This document shows, piece after piece, positions 1-7,526 of a stretch of DNA of 63,143 nt. The stretch's first letter is position 1, and each line of letters begins with the position of its first letter. The notes beneath the pieces were generated by a model. It was given only the letters and a program-made list of their open reading frames with translations. It was not told where the DNA came from and made no database searches. Origin of the DNA: Oleiphilaceae bacterium (GTDB lineage Bacteria; Pseudomonadota; Gammaproteobacteria; Pseudomonadales; Oleiphilaceae); NCBI GenBank assembly GCA_018334495.1, contig JAGXLV010000009.1, forward strand, positions 1 to 63,143, in the 5' to 3' direction. The translations under genes and the position numbers were made by a program.

Positions 1-85
1 CATGTTCTACAAACAGGCGGTAGCCACTGCCAAGGGCGAGATGCCCAATCTGGGCGAACATGAAAAATTCGGTACCGAGGACTGA
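1..85 (+). CDS. C-terminal end of an unidentified protein (partial)
   Basis: An open frame enters from the left edge and stops with TGA at 83-85. The last 27 residues start at the methionine codon at position 2 and end in GEHEKFGTED, a hydrophilic, acidic tail with no motif I recognise. Most of the gene lies outside the window, so no function can be given. It converges on the ion channel gene; the roughly 100 nt between them hold no convincing terminator hairpin. Confidence 0.5.
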   Translation, partial: MFYKQAVATAKGEMPNLGEHEKFGTED

Positions 86-184
86 AAATCCCCGTGGCGG
101 TACGCTGGTCTTTTTTGCCTCAGAAAGACAGGGGGCAAAGGCCGCCGTGCCCACGATGTCCTGACCGACCAGTCTGGCGACGCG

Positions 185-1012
185 TCACTTCTCAGAATTT
201 TGCGAAATCTGTTTGCTCAGCGCCGTTAACTGCGCCTGTACCGAATGAAGCTGGCGGGTGATGTCATCGCGTTCGTCGTGGGCTTTCTGGGCCTGTTTGG
301 CATTCTGCTCCTCGCTCATGACCTCGAGAATGACGCCGATCATCATGTTCAGAAATACGAACGCCGTCAGGAAGATAAAGGTCACGTAGAAAATCCAGCT
401 GAACGGGTAGGGCTCCATGGTTACGTACATGATGTCGGTCCAGTCTTCGAACGTGGCGATTCTGAACAGCGTCAGCATGGATATGGCGACATCCCCCCAA
501 AGCACTTCATCGACCCTCGCGAAGAACAGTGAGCCTATCGCGGCATAGATATAGAAAATAATAAACATCAGCAGGGCGATGTAGCCCATGCGGGGTATGG
601 CTTTTAATAGTGAGTTGATCAGAAACCGCAACTCCGGCACCACCGATACCAGCCTCAGTACCCTGAATACCCGAAGCAGACGCCCCAGAAGAACGGCATC
701 CGAGTTTTCCAGCGGGATCAGGCTACCCACCACCACGAGTGTGTCGAACAGGTTCCAGCCATCCAGGAAAAAACGTTTCTTGTCGGGAAAGGCGGCGAAC
801 CGAAACAGAATCTCCACCAGAAAAAACAGTGTGATGGCGAAGTCCAGAACGGTGAGCGTCTGATTTGCCAGCGGAGACAATTCATAGGTTTTTGCCCCTA
901 TGGCCAGCGCGGACAGGATAATGATGGAAATAACCAGGGTCTGGAACACACGGCTGGATTCGATGCGGCGCAGCCGGCTGAGGCCGGAGCTGGAGTTTGC
1001 TGCGGGTGGCAT
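185..1012 (-). CDS. Voltage-gated ion channel of the bacterial NaChBac/Cav type
   Basis: Single-domain six-helix cation channel subunit, expected to work as a homotetramer in the inner membrane. Numbered from a TTG at 1036, the arginine-rich S4 sensor is at 116-129 (GRLLRVFRVLRLV), pore helix and filter at 188-201 with TFEDWTD, S6 at about 214-238, then a charged, heptad-like C-terminal tail (243-283) typical of the tetramerising coiled coil. I place the start at the ATG at 1012, which has AGGAG about 12 nt upstream; the TTG at 1036 would add eight residues and has no clear ribosome site. The filter carries three acidic residues where sodium-selective members usually have one, so calcium selectivity is inferred. 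Family call firm; ion selectivity not shown. Confidence 0.88.
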   Translation of the reverse strand: MPPAANSSSGLSRLRRIESSRVFQTLVISIIILSALAIGAKTYELSPLANQTLTVLDFAITLFFLVEILFRFAAFPDKKRFFLDGWNLFDTLVVVGSLIPLENSDAVLLGRLLRVFRVLRLVSVVPELRFLINSLLKAIPRMGYIALLMFIIFYIYAAIGSLFFARVDEVLWGDVAISMLTLFRIATFEDWTDIMYVTMEPYPFSWIFYVTFIFLTAFVFLNMMIGVILEVMSEEQNAKQAQKAHDERDDITRQLHSVQAQLTALSKQISQNSEK

Positions 1013-1167
1013 GGTGAAAACCTGCTCCTGAATCAATACGTGAGCGGGAGTTTAATCCCCCCTGAGGGTTAAAGGTAGCCCTGTGGAGGGTCGCTCTGGC
1101 TTGTTATAGTTGGCACCGAATTGTTCCCAACGAAAGTCTGCAGGGGCGCAACGAGTGGTTACACCTT

Positions 1168-1758
1168 ATGTTTGAAAGCATCGGCCTGGACCCAGGCAAG
1201 ATCCAGCTTCCTGAGGCCACCCTCGGCCCGCTGATCAGCACCGTCATACTGATCGGCCTCATCATTATTCTGCGTACGCTGACGGCGAGATTTATCCGGC
1301 GCACGGTGGTCTCCCCCGAGCTCCGTGGCCGCTTGCTGGTTAACTGCCGGAATGGCTTTGTCCTGCTCGGGTTGCTGGGGCTGGTTTTCATCTGGGGTGA
1401 TCAGCTTCGTGCTCTGGCGCTGTCCATCGTGGCCATTGCGGTGGCGTTCGTGGTGGCCACCAAGGAGCTTATTCTCTGCGTTACCGGCTCGATTCTCAAA
1501 AGCGGTGCCGGGTCTTTCAATCTTGGCGATCGCATTGAGGTCAAGGGTCTGCGTGGCGATGTAATCGACCAGAGTCTGCTGGCCACCACCATACAGGTGC
1601 CGGTGGCAGAGGAAATACACCTGATCGTGTGAATTCCGGCCAAGGCGGGGCAACGAAGTTATGTTGAGCAATCCATACTGTCAGAGGTCTTCGCCAGCGA
1701 TGACTTCCTGGCGAGTAAGTGTGACCCGGCGGATACGGACAAAGACACGACTGTTTGA
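1168..1758 (+). pseudogene. Broken MscS-family mechanosensitive channel gene
   Basis: The first 154 codons encode an MscS-like protein: two or three hydrophobic helices (about residues 12-34, 50-66 and 70-88), then the start of the soluble beta domain with NLGDRIEVKGLRGDVI. The frame stops at TGA 1630-1632, but the same frame continues for 41 codons with protein-like sequence (IPAKAGQRSYVEQSIL) to TGA 1756-1758. The first stop is probably an arginine codon (CGA) turned into TGA. The text also jumps from LLATTI directly to QVPVAEE, so the middle of the beta domain, including its usual GP..G and IPN segments, appears to be missing. An internal deletion plus a nonsense change points to decay; a short truncated protein remains possible. 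Confidence 0.7.
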
Positions 1759-1905
1759 ACCACACAATTCACTGGTTGGCCTACAGAACTTTTCCGCAGG
1801 GGCTCCCGGGCCGGTTTCTCCCGGTTTCTGTTGCCGCTTTCGCCCCATGCGTGGGATAGTCACCAGTGACACTCGCCGATTTTTATTTACTTGAGGGCTC
1901 ATTTA

Positions 1906-2049
1906 ATGACACTCCACCTTGAACTCGCTCCGCTGGTTTCCCTGGGCGCCGGTATCGCTATTCTGGTATTTCCGAAGCTTTTGAACTACATCGTGGCGGG
2001 GTATTTGATTGCGCTGGGCGTATTGGGACTGCTGGGTCATGGTTTTTAA
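1906..2049 (+). CDS. DUF3096-type small membrane protein (47 aa)
   Basis: A complete 47-codon frame beginning MTLHLELAPLVSL and ending LLGHGF. It is two hydrophobic segments (about 8-23 and 28-45) joined by PKLLNYIVAGYL, the layout and wording of the short DUF3096 proteins; function unknown. TTGAGGG lies about 10 nt upstream of the ATG as a ribosome site. Its stop codon overlaps the stop of the convergent GGDEF-EAL gene by a few bases, so the two messages meet tail to tail. Easily lost because of its size. Confidence 0.7.
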   Translation: MTLHLELAPLVSLGAGIAILVFPKLLNYIVAGYLIALGVLGLLGHGF

Positions 2050-4154
2050 GGAAAAACCCGACCGGCTTGCAACAGTTGGCTGAATTCCTCGTATGGCAGT
2101 GCTTCGGCAAAGAAAAAACCCTGAGCATAATCACAGCCCGCCGCTTTCAGCCAGTCTCTTTGGGCTTCTGTTTCCACACCTTCGGCGACCACTTTCATCC
2201 CCAGTTTGTGGGCCATCAGGATAATGGTCTCGGCAATGGTCCGGTTGGTAGAGCCCGGGTCATCGCTGCGCACAAAGGATTGGTCGATTTTAAGCAGGCT
2301 GATGTCGAACCGCTTCAGGTAGGCCAGCGAGGAATAGCCGGTCCCAAAATCATCCAGCGTCAGACGGATGCCGGCATTTTTAAGCTTTGAGAATTGCTCA
2401 AAAAGATGCTCGGTATCATGCAGGAAAATATTTTCTGTAAGTTCGACGGAGATGCGGATGTTACACCGGGCAAACGTTTGCAGATGCGGATCCCAGGGCT
2501 TTGTGTGGTGGTTATGCATGAGTTGCGTGGGAGAGGCATTGATCGAGAGCTCGAAAGGGTTTTTCGAGAAACTGCCCAGATCTTCCGCATAAGACGCCGC
2601 CTCTTCGAAAACCCAGCGTTCGATGGCCGGGATCAGGCCGGTTTCCTCCGCCAGGGGCAAAAACGTATCCGGGAGCAATAATCCCTTCTCGGGATGTTGC
2701 CATCGCAGTAGCGCTTCGGCCTTGGTGATCTGACCGTTGGACAGGTCGATAATGGGTTGAAAATAAAGCCGAAACTCTTTGTTCCGATTGACCCTGCGAA
2801 GCTCACTGATCAGCTTCTGGCGTTCGCTGCGGGACTGCCCCATAAGGTCGGTAAAAACGCAGATCTGATTGCGACCGGATTTTTTCGCGACGTACATGGC
2901 ATGGTCGGCATTTTTCAGCAAATTTTCCACATTTTTCGCGTCTTGGGGGTAGATGGTGACGCCAATGCTGCCTGAAACGGTTGCTTCGGTCCGGTCGACA
3001 AAACAAGGGCGTTCAAGCTCTACGAGTATGTTAGTGGCAATATCATGAATGAGTTCCGGGTCGCCGGTATCGAGAAGCAGAACCGTAAACTCGTCGCCGC
3101 CGATGCGTGCCACCGTATCTGATTGGCGAATGCAGTGGCTTATTCTGTCAGCAATGCATTTTAAAACCTGATCACCGGTGTCATGACCAAACTTGTCATT
3201 GATTTCCTTGAACCGGTCCAGATCAATGAAAAGCAGCGCAAAGGGCAGGCCGGTGCGATCCGAATGGGCGGCATTCTGGCTCAGCCGGTCCAGAAAAAGC
3301 CGGCGGTTCGGCACTTGGGTGGTAACGTCATAATTTGCGTGTCGCCATATTTCGGATTCGTATTCCTTACGCTTGGTAATGTCATGGGTGATGCCGGCGA
3401 CGGCTTCCACCTCACTGTTCTCGTCGATGACGGGTACGTAAAGATACTCGAAATAGCGAGTGTGGCCGGCGGGGGTCTCGATCTTAACCTCGCCCTCCCG
3501 GCTTTCTTCGTGTTCAACGACTGCATCCAATTGTTCTTTGCCGTTGTAGTGGGTTGGCAGCGGCATGTCTGACAGGCGCTTGCCAATGATATCCTCCACG
3601 GAAAGGTCGCAAAGCTCCGCCATAGCCTGGTTCGCGTACAGGAACTCACCGTCCACGCTGAGTATGTAACAGGGATTCGGTAATGAGGATAACATGGCCT
3701 CGAAACGACGGCCCTGCTGCTGTCTTTCATGAACATAACGGTCAATAGACCGGGCGAGGGCCTTGTCCAGTTCGTTGTTGAAGCGAATGAGGTCGTCAAA
3801 ATCCCTGCGCATTATGCGCTTACGGGAACTTGTCCAGAGCTGCGCAACGGTCATGCGCAAGGCCCGGAATTCAGCGGATACATGGACAATGTCAGCGCCG
3901 ACTTTTAAGCGCTCGGCACCATGAAGGTAGGCCGGCGTATTTCGGTCTGACAGATGATTGGGGATTATGTAGGCTGCCTCTTGCCGATTGCCGGAACTCT
4001 CAATCTCATCCACTGAGTCCAGCAAAATCTCCCTGACGTGGTCCAGTACCTCCTCCCTGGACAGGTCCCGCTTGGGCAAAATGCGTCTGGCGTCTTTTTC
4101 CCATGTCAGCAGAATGTCTTCGATGTGACTCCGGATAAACTCCGTCAGTCTCAT
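2046..4154 (-). CDS. PAS-GGDEF-EAL cyclic-di-GMP enzyme
   Basis: Soluble 702-residue signalling protein likely to make and/or break cyclic di-GMP. An alpha-helical N-terminus (1-145) resembles the RsbR/RsbRD sensory fold. A PAS domain follows at about 150-265, then a GGDEF domain with intact GGDEF at 352-356 and an upstream RxxD inhibitory site at 343-346 (RQSD). The EAL domain has EALLRW at 480-485, NA at 539-540, ELTE at 571-574, DDFGTG at 601-606 and the late AEGVET at 657-662. All main catalytic motifs look present, so neither half is obviously dead; which activity dominates cannot be read from sequence. No membrane segment. GAGG sits about 9 nt before the ATG. Monocistronic. Confidence 0.93.
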   Translation of the reverse strand: MRLTEFIRSHIEDILLTWEKDARRILPKRDLSREEVLDHVREILLDSVDEIESSGNRQEAAYIIPNHLSDRNTPAYLHGAERLKVGADIVHVSAEFRALRMTVAQLWTSSRKRIMRRDFDDLIRFNNELDKALARSIDRYVHERQQQGRRFEAMLSSLPNPCYILSVDGEFLYANQAMAELCDLSVEDIIGKRLSDMPLPTHYNGKEQLDAVVEHEESREGEVKIETPAGHTRYFEYLYVPVIDENSEVEAVAGITHDITKRKEYESEIWRHANYDVTTQVPNRRLFLDRLSQNAAHSDRTGLPFALLFIDLDRFKEINDKFGHDTGDQVLKCIADRISHCIRQSDTVARIGGDEFTVLLLDTGDPELIHDIATNILVELERPCFVDRTEATVSGSIGVTIYPQDAKNVENLLKNADHAMYVAKKSGRNQICVFTDLMGQSRSERQKLISELRRVNRNKEFRLYFQPIIDLSNGQITKAEALLRWQHPEKGLLLPDTFLPLAEETGLIPAIERWVFEEAASYAEDLGSFSKNPFELSINASPTQLMHNHHTKPWDPHLQTFARCNIRISVELTENIFLHDTEHLFEQFSKLKNAGIRLTLDDFGTGYSSLAYLKRFDISLLKIDQSFVRSDDPGSTNRTIAETIILMAHKLGMKVVAEGVETEAQRDWLKAAGCDYAQGFFFAEALPYEEFSQLLQAGRVFP

Positions 4155-4435
4155 AGCTTTTGGCCTCAGGAGTTCAACGTTTAAATGTTCTTCTCACTTA
4201 CTACTTTGAGGGGTTTTTTAACGTTGTGCAACAGGCTCCCCGAAACCACGGACAAAGATGATCACTTTGCGTGCCGGAGCGCCAATAAGGGGCAGAATTG
4301 TGCACCGCGGATGCCCGGCCAGCCTGAATACTGCACCAAAATATGGCTCATATGTGTTGAGGGCGCTCTATGTTTTTAACCTTTTTTTATTTCAAATTTA
4401 TGTTTTTTATATAATTTATTTTTAATTTCATCGCA
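4155..4435. other. Intergenic control region upstream of nirB
   Basis: No gene seen. The right half (about 4375-4430) is strongly AT-rich, unlike the surrounding DNA, as expected of bendable sequence between an activator and a sigma-54 promoter. Two TGCACC half-sites lie in it (listed separately). Divergent starts: the GGDEF-EAL gene leaves to the left and nirB to the right. Confidence 0.5.
4301..4337 (+). promoter_or_regulatory. Possible NtrC half-sites (two TGCACC)
   Basis: TGCACC occurs at 4301-4306 and 4332-4337, 31 bp apart, or about three helical turns, and roughly 100-135 bp upstream of the -24/-12 element. TGCACC is the left half of the NtrC consensus (TGCACC-N5-GGTGCA). Neither copy has a good right half, so these are weak sites if real. 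Position and phasing fit an enhancer for nitrogen-controlled nirB. Confidence 0.35.
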
Positions 4436-4452
4436 AGGCACAAAGTTTGCTT
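4435..4452 (+). promoter_or_regulatory. Sigma-54 (-24/-12) promoter of nirBD
   Basis: AAGGCACAAAGTTTGCTT: the invariant GG (4437-4438) and GC (4449-4450) are separated by exactly 10 nt, and GGCAC-N5-TTGCT matches the RpoN consensus. Transcription would start near 4462, leaving about 35 nt of leader before the nirB ATG. This predicts nitrogen-limitation control through RpoN and an NtrC-type activator. Confidence 0.75.
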
Positions 4453-4495
4453 TTACCGGTTAAAGCAAACGAACGCTGGAAAGGGTTGAAGAGCA

Positions 4496-7036
4496 ATGAG
4501 CAAAGAAAAACTGGTTGTACTTGGCAATGGTATGGTGGGTCACCACTTTCTGGAGCATCTGGCCGAGACGGGTCTGGCCGGTGACTTCGAAGTCACGGTT
4601 ATTGGCGAGGAAAGAAGTATCGCCTATGACCGGGTGCACCTTTCCGAGTACTTCCAGGGCCGCTCGGCCAGCGACCTGGCTTTAGGCACCGCCGAACTCT
4701 ATGCTGAGTGGGGTTATGACCTGCGCTTGGGCGTGAAGGCCACCGTTATTGACCGGGATGCCCGGACGGTCACCCTTTCCGATGGCGAGCCCCTGTCCTA
4801 TGACAAGCTGGTGCTGGCCACAGGCTCTTATCCTTTTGTCCCCCCCATTCCGGGCAACGATCTGCCCAACTGCCTGGTTTACCGTACCCTGGAAGATCTG
4901 GATGCCATTCGCGAAGCGGCTTCAACAGCCAACACCGGCACAGTGGTTGGCGGGGGTCTTCTGGGCCTTGAGTGTGCCAATGCCCTGCAGGAACTGGATC
5001 TCGACACCGCGGTTGTGGAGTTTGCGCCCCGGTTGATGCCCGTTCAGGTGGATTACGAAGGCGGTGAAGTGCTGAAGGAGAAAATTCAGTCACTGGGCGT
5101 TCAGGTGCTGACGGGCCGCGCCACCCAGCGTATTGAAAAAGGCGCCAATGCCGGTCTTCGCATGGTGTTCCAGGATGACAGAATGCTGGAAACCGACTTG
5201 ATTGTCTTTTCCGCCGGCATCCGCCCCCGGGATGAGCTGGGCCGCGATGCCGGCCTGGAAATGGGCGAGCGTGGCGGCGTGAAGGTCGACGACCAGTGCG
5301 TGACCAGCGACAGAAATATTCTGGCCATTGGCGAAGTGGCGGCCTGGAACGACTGCTGTTTCGGGCTGGTGGCGCCTGGCTACACCATGGCCAAGGCAGC
5401 GGTTTCAACCCTCAGTGGCGGTGACGCTCTGTTTCAGGGTGCTGACATGAGCACCAAGCTCAAACTGATGGGCGTGGATGTAGGCGCTATCGGCGATGCC
5501 CACGGCGATCAGCATGCCGGCGCCCGGGTCTTCCGATATCTCGATCAGATCAGCCAGCATTATCGCAAGCTGGTGGTGACCGGTGATGGCCGTCGCCTGC
5601 TTGGTGCCATGCTGGTGGGTGATAACAGCTATTACGACACCCTGATGCAGTATTTCAGCAACCAGCTGGATCTGCCTGAGCATCCCGAGAGCCTGATCCT
5701 GCCGGCTAACGAGGGCGGAGCCCCGGCGCTGGGCATGGATGCCCTTCCCGACAGCGCCAATATCTGCTCCTGTCATAATGTTAGCAAGGGCGACATTACC
5801 AGCTGCATCCAGGATGGCAGCGCCACCTGTCTGGGGGATGTAAAAGGCCTCACCAAGGCGTCCACCGGTTGTGGCGGCTGCGCCGCCCAGCTCAAGGACG
5901 TGGTGGATCACGAAATGGCCGCTCTGGGCATGGAAGTCAGCACGGCCCTGTGCGCCCACTTCGAGCACAGCCGCCAGGAATTGGAACACGTTATCCGGGT
6001 GGAGGGCCTGCGCAGCTTCAGGGAGGTCAGAAATGCCCACGGCAAGGGCCTTGGCTGCGACATCTGCAAGCCGACGGTGAGCAATATCCTGGCTTCGATC
6101 TGGAACGAGTACGTGCTGAAGGAAGAGCACGCCGGCCTGCAGGACACCAACGACACCTTCCTGGCCAACATGCAGAAAGACGGTACTTTCTCTGTAGTGC
6201 CCCGAGTGGCCGGTGGCGAGATCACACCGAAAAAGCTCATTGTCATCGGTGAAGTGGCGGAAGAGTACGGTCTTTATACCAAGATTACCGGTGGCCAGAG
6301 GATTGATATGTTCGGCGCCAAGCTCAACGAGTTGCCGGCGATCTGGCAAAAACTGGTGGATGCCGGCTTTGAAACCGGACAGGCCTACGGCAAGTCCGTA
6401 CGCACGGTCAAAAGCTGTGTCGGTAATACCTGGTGCCGTTACGGTGTTCAGGACAGCGTCAAACTCGCCATCGACCTGGAAGACCGTTACAAGGGCATCC
6501 GCGCCCCTCACAAGGTCAAGTTCGCGGTCAGCGGCTGCACCCGTGAGTGCGCCGAGGCCCAGTCCAAGGACTTTGGCGTCATCGCCACCGAAAATGGCTG
6601 GAACCTGTATGTCGCCGGCAACGGCGGCATGCGCCCGCGCCATGGCGACCTGTTCGCCACCGACCTGGACACCGAAACCCTGGTGCGCACCATCGACCGG
6701 ATTTTCATGTTCTATATCCGCACCGCCGACCGGCTGCAGCGAACGGCCCGCTGGATCGAGAACCTGGAAGGCGGCCTCGACTACCTCAAGCAGGTGATTC
6801 TGGAAGACTCGCTGGGCATCAATGCCGATCTGGACACCCAGATCGAACGCCTGGTCGGGAACTACGAGTGTGAATGGAAGGCCACGCTGAACAACCCCGA
6901 GAGCCTCAAGCGTTTCCGCCAGATGATCAACGAAGAGGGCGACGACCCCAATGTGGTGATGGTCAGCGAACGGGGCCAGCCCAGGCCCGCCAACGAAAAA
7001 GAAAAGGCGGAACTCATTCCCAGTGTAACGGTTTGA
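4496..7036 (+). CDS. nirB: Assimilatory nitrite reductase [NAD(P)H], large subunit
   Basis: Cytoplasmic siroheme flavoenzyme reducing nitrite to ammonium with NirD. The 846-residue length is normal. Order: FAD/NAD(P)H pyridine-nucleotide oxidoreductase region with VLGNGMVGHHF at 7-17 and a second dinucleotide fold near 150 (VVGGGLLGLE); BFD-like [2Fe-2S] domain with C424, C426, C459, C462; ferredoxin-type half-domains; siroheme/[4Fe-4S] site with C641-x5-C647 and C681-x3-C685 (SGCTREC). All cluster cysteines are present. Preceded by a sigma-54 promoter and followed 41 nt later by nirD. GAAGAG just before the ATG serves as ribosome site. No nitrate reductase or nitrate transporter gene is seen next to it in this window. 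Confidence 0.97.
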   Translation: MSKEKLVVLGNGMVGHHFLEHLAETGLAGDFEVTVIGEERSIAYDRVHLSEYFQGRSASDLALGTAELYAEWGYDLRLGVKATVIDRDARTVTLSDGEPLSYDKLVLATGSYPFVPPIPGNDLPNCLVYRTLEDLDAIREAASTANTGTVVGGGLLGLECANALQELDLDTAVVEFAPRLMPVQVDYEGGEVLKEKIQSLGVQVLTGRATQRIEKGANAGLRMVFQDDRMLETDLIVFSAGIRPRDELGRDAGLEMGERGGVKVDDQCVTSDRNILAIGEVAAWNDCCFGLVAPGYTMAKAAVSTLSGGDALFQGADMSTKLKLMGVDVGAIGDAHGDQHAGARVFRYLDQISQHYRKLVVTGDGRRLLGAMLVGDNSYYDTLMQYFSNQLDLPEHPESLILPANEGGAPALGMDALPDSANICSCHNVSKGDITSCIQDGSATCLGDVKGLTKASTGCGGCAAQLKDVVDHEMAALGMEVSTALCAHFEHSRQELEHVIRVEGLRSFREVRNAHGKGLGCDICKPTVSNILASIWNEYVLKEEHAGLQDTNDTFLANMQKDGTFSVVPRVAGGEITPKKLIVIGEVAEEYGLYTKITGGQRIDMFGAKLNELPAIWQKLVDAGFETGQAYGKSVRTVKSCVGNTWCRYGVQDSVKLAIDLEDRYKGIRAPHKVKFAVSGCTRECAEAQSKDFGVIATENGWNLYVAGNGGMRPRHGDLFATDLDTETLVRTIDRIFMFYIRTADRLQRTARWIENLEGGLDYLKQVILEDSLGINADLDTQIERLVGNYECEWKATLNNPESLKRFRQMINEEGDDPNVVMVSERGQPRPANEKEKAELIPSVTV

Positions 7037-7077
7037 TGAACCAGAATAGATTTATCTGTTTTTGAGGAGAGCGCATT

Positions 7078-7440
7078 ATGAGTAAGCAGACCTACTGGAA
7101 AACCATTGGCAAGAAAAGGGATCTGGTGCCCGGCTCTGGCGTTGGGGCCAGGCTCGGCAAATGTCAGATTGCTCTGTTCTGGATTCCGGACATGGACGAC
7201 CGGGTATTTGCCATCAACAATTACTGCCCCTTTTCGGGTGTTCACATTCTTGCCCGGGGCATCGTCGGCGACGTCGAAGGCGAACCGGTGGTTGCCACGC
7301 CGCTGTACAAACAGCATTTTTCCCTGATTGACGGCCGTTGCATCGAACACGACGACGTTGCCGTTGATGCCTGGGAAGCCCGTTTTGAAGGTGACGAGGT
7401 TCAGGTGCAGGTTAGCGAGGCGGACGAGCTAGCCGCTTGA
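7078..7440 (+). CDS. nirD: Nitrite reductase [NAD(P)H], small subunit
   Basis: 120-residue partner of NirB with a Rieske-like beta fold (about 10-112). The cysteine and histidine ligands of true Rieske proteins are absent (the first site reads NYCPFSGVH, the second TPLYKQHFSL), as is normal for NirD, so it carries no cluster and is probably structural. A strong GAGGAG precedes the ATG by 8 nt. It sits 41 nt after nirB in the same operon and is followed by a terminator-like hairpin. Confidence 0.95.
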   Translation: MSKQTYWKTIGKKRDLVPGSGVGARLGKCQIALFWIPDMDDRVFAINNYCPFSGVHILARGIVGDVEGEPVVATPLYKQHFSLIDGRCIEHDDVAVDAWEARFEGDEVQVQVSEADELAA

Positions 7441-7475
7441 CGATGGCGTTTTGAGGTGATCTGTAGAAAAACCGG

Positions 7476-7506
7476 AAACCCGACACTGCGACCCGTGCCG
7501 GGTTTT
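7476..7506 (+). terminator. Intrinsic terminator or attenuator after nirD
   Basis: AAACCCGACAC (7476-7486) pairs with GTGCCGGGTTT (7495-7505) with one mismatch around an 8-nt loop, and the stem runs into a T-run. Only about 20 nt separate it from the next start codon, so the downstream kinase gene must be reached by read-through or by a promoter lying inside nirD. Confidence 0.7.
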
Positions 7507-7526
7507 TGCAGGTATAAGAGAGCAAC

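Noticed and set aside
5405..6643. 412-codon antisense frame in nirB
   Set aside because: A mirror of strongly coding GC-rich sequence; nirB is certain on the plus strand.
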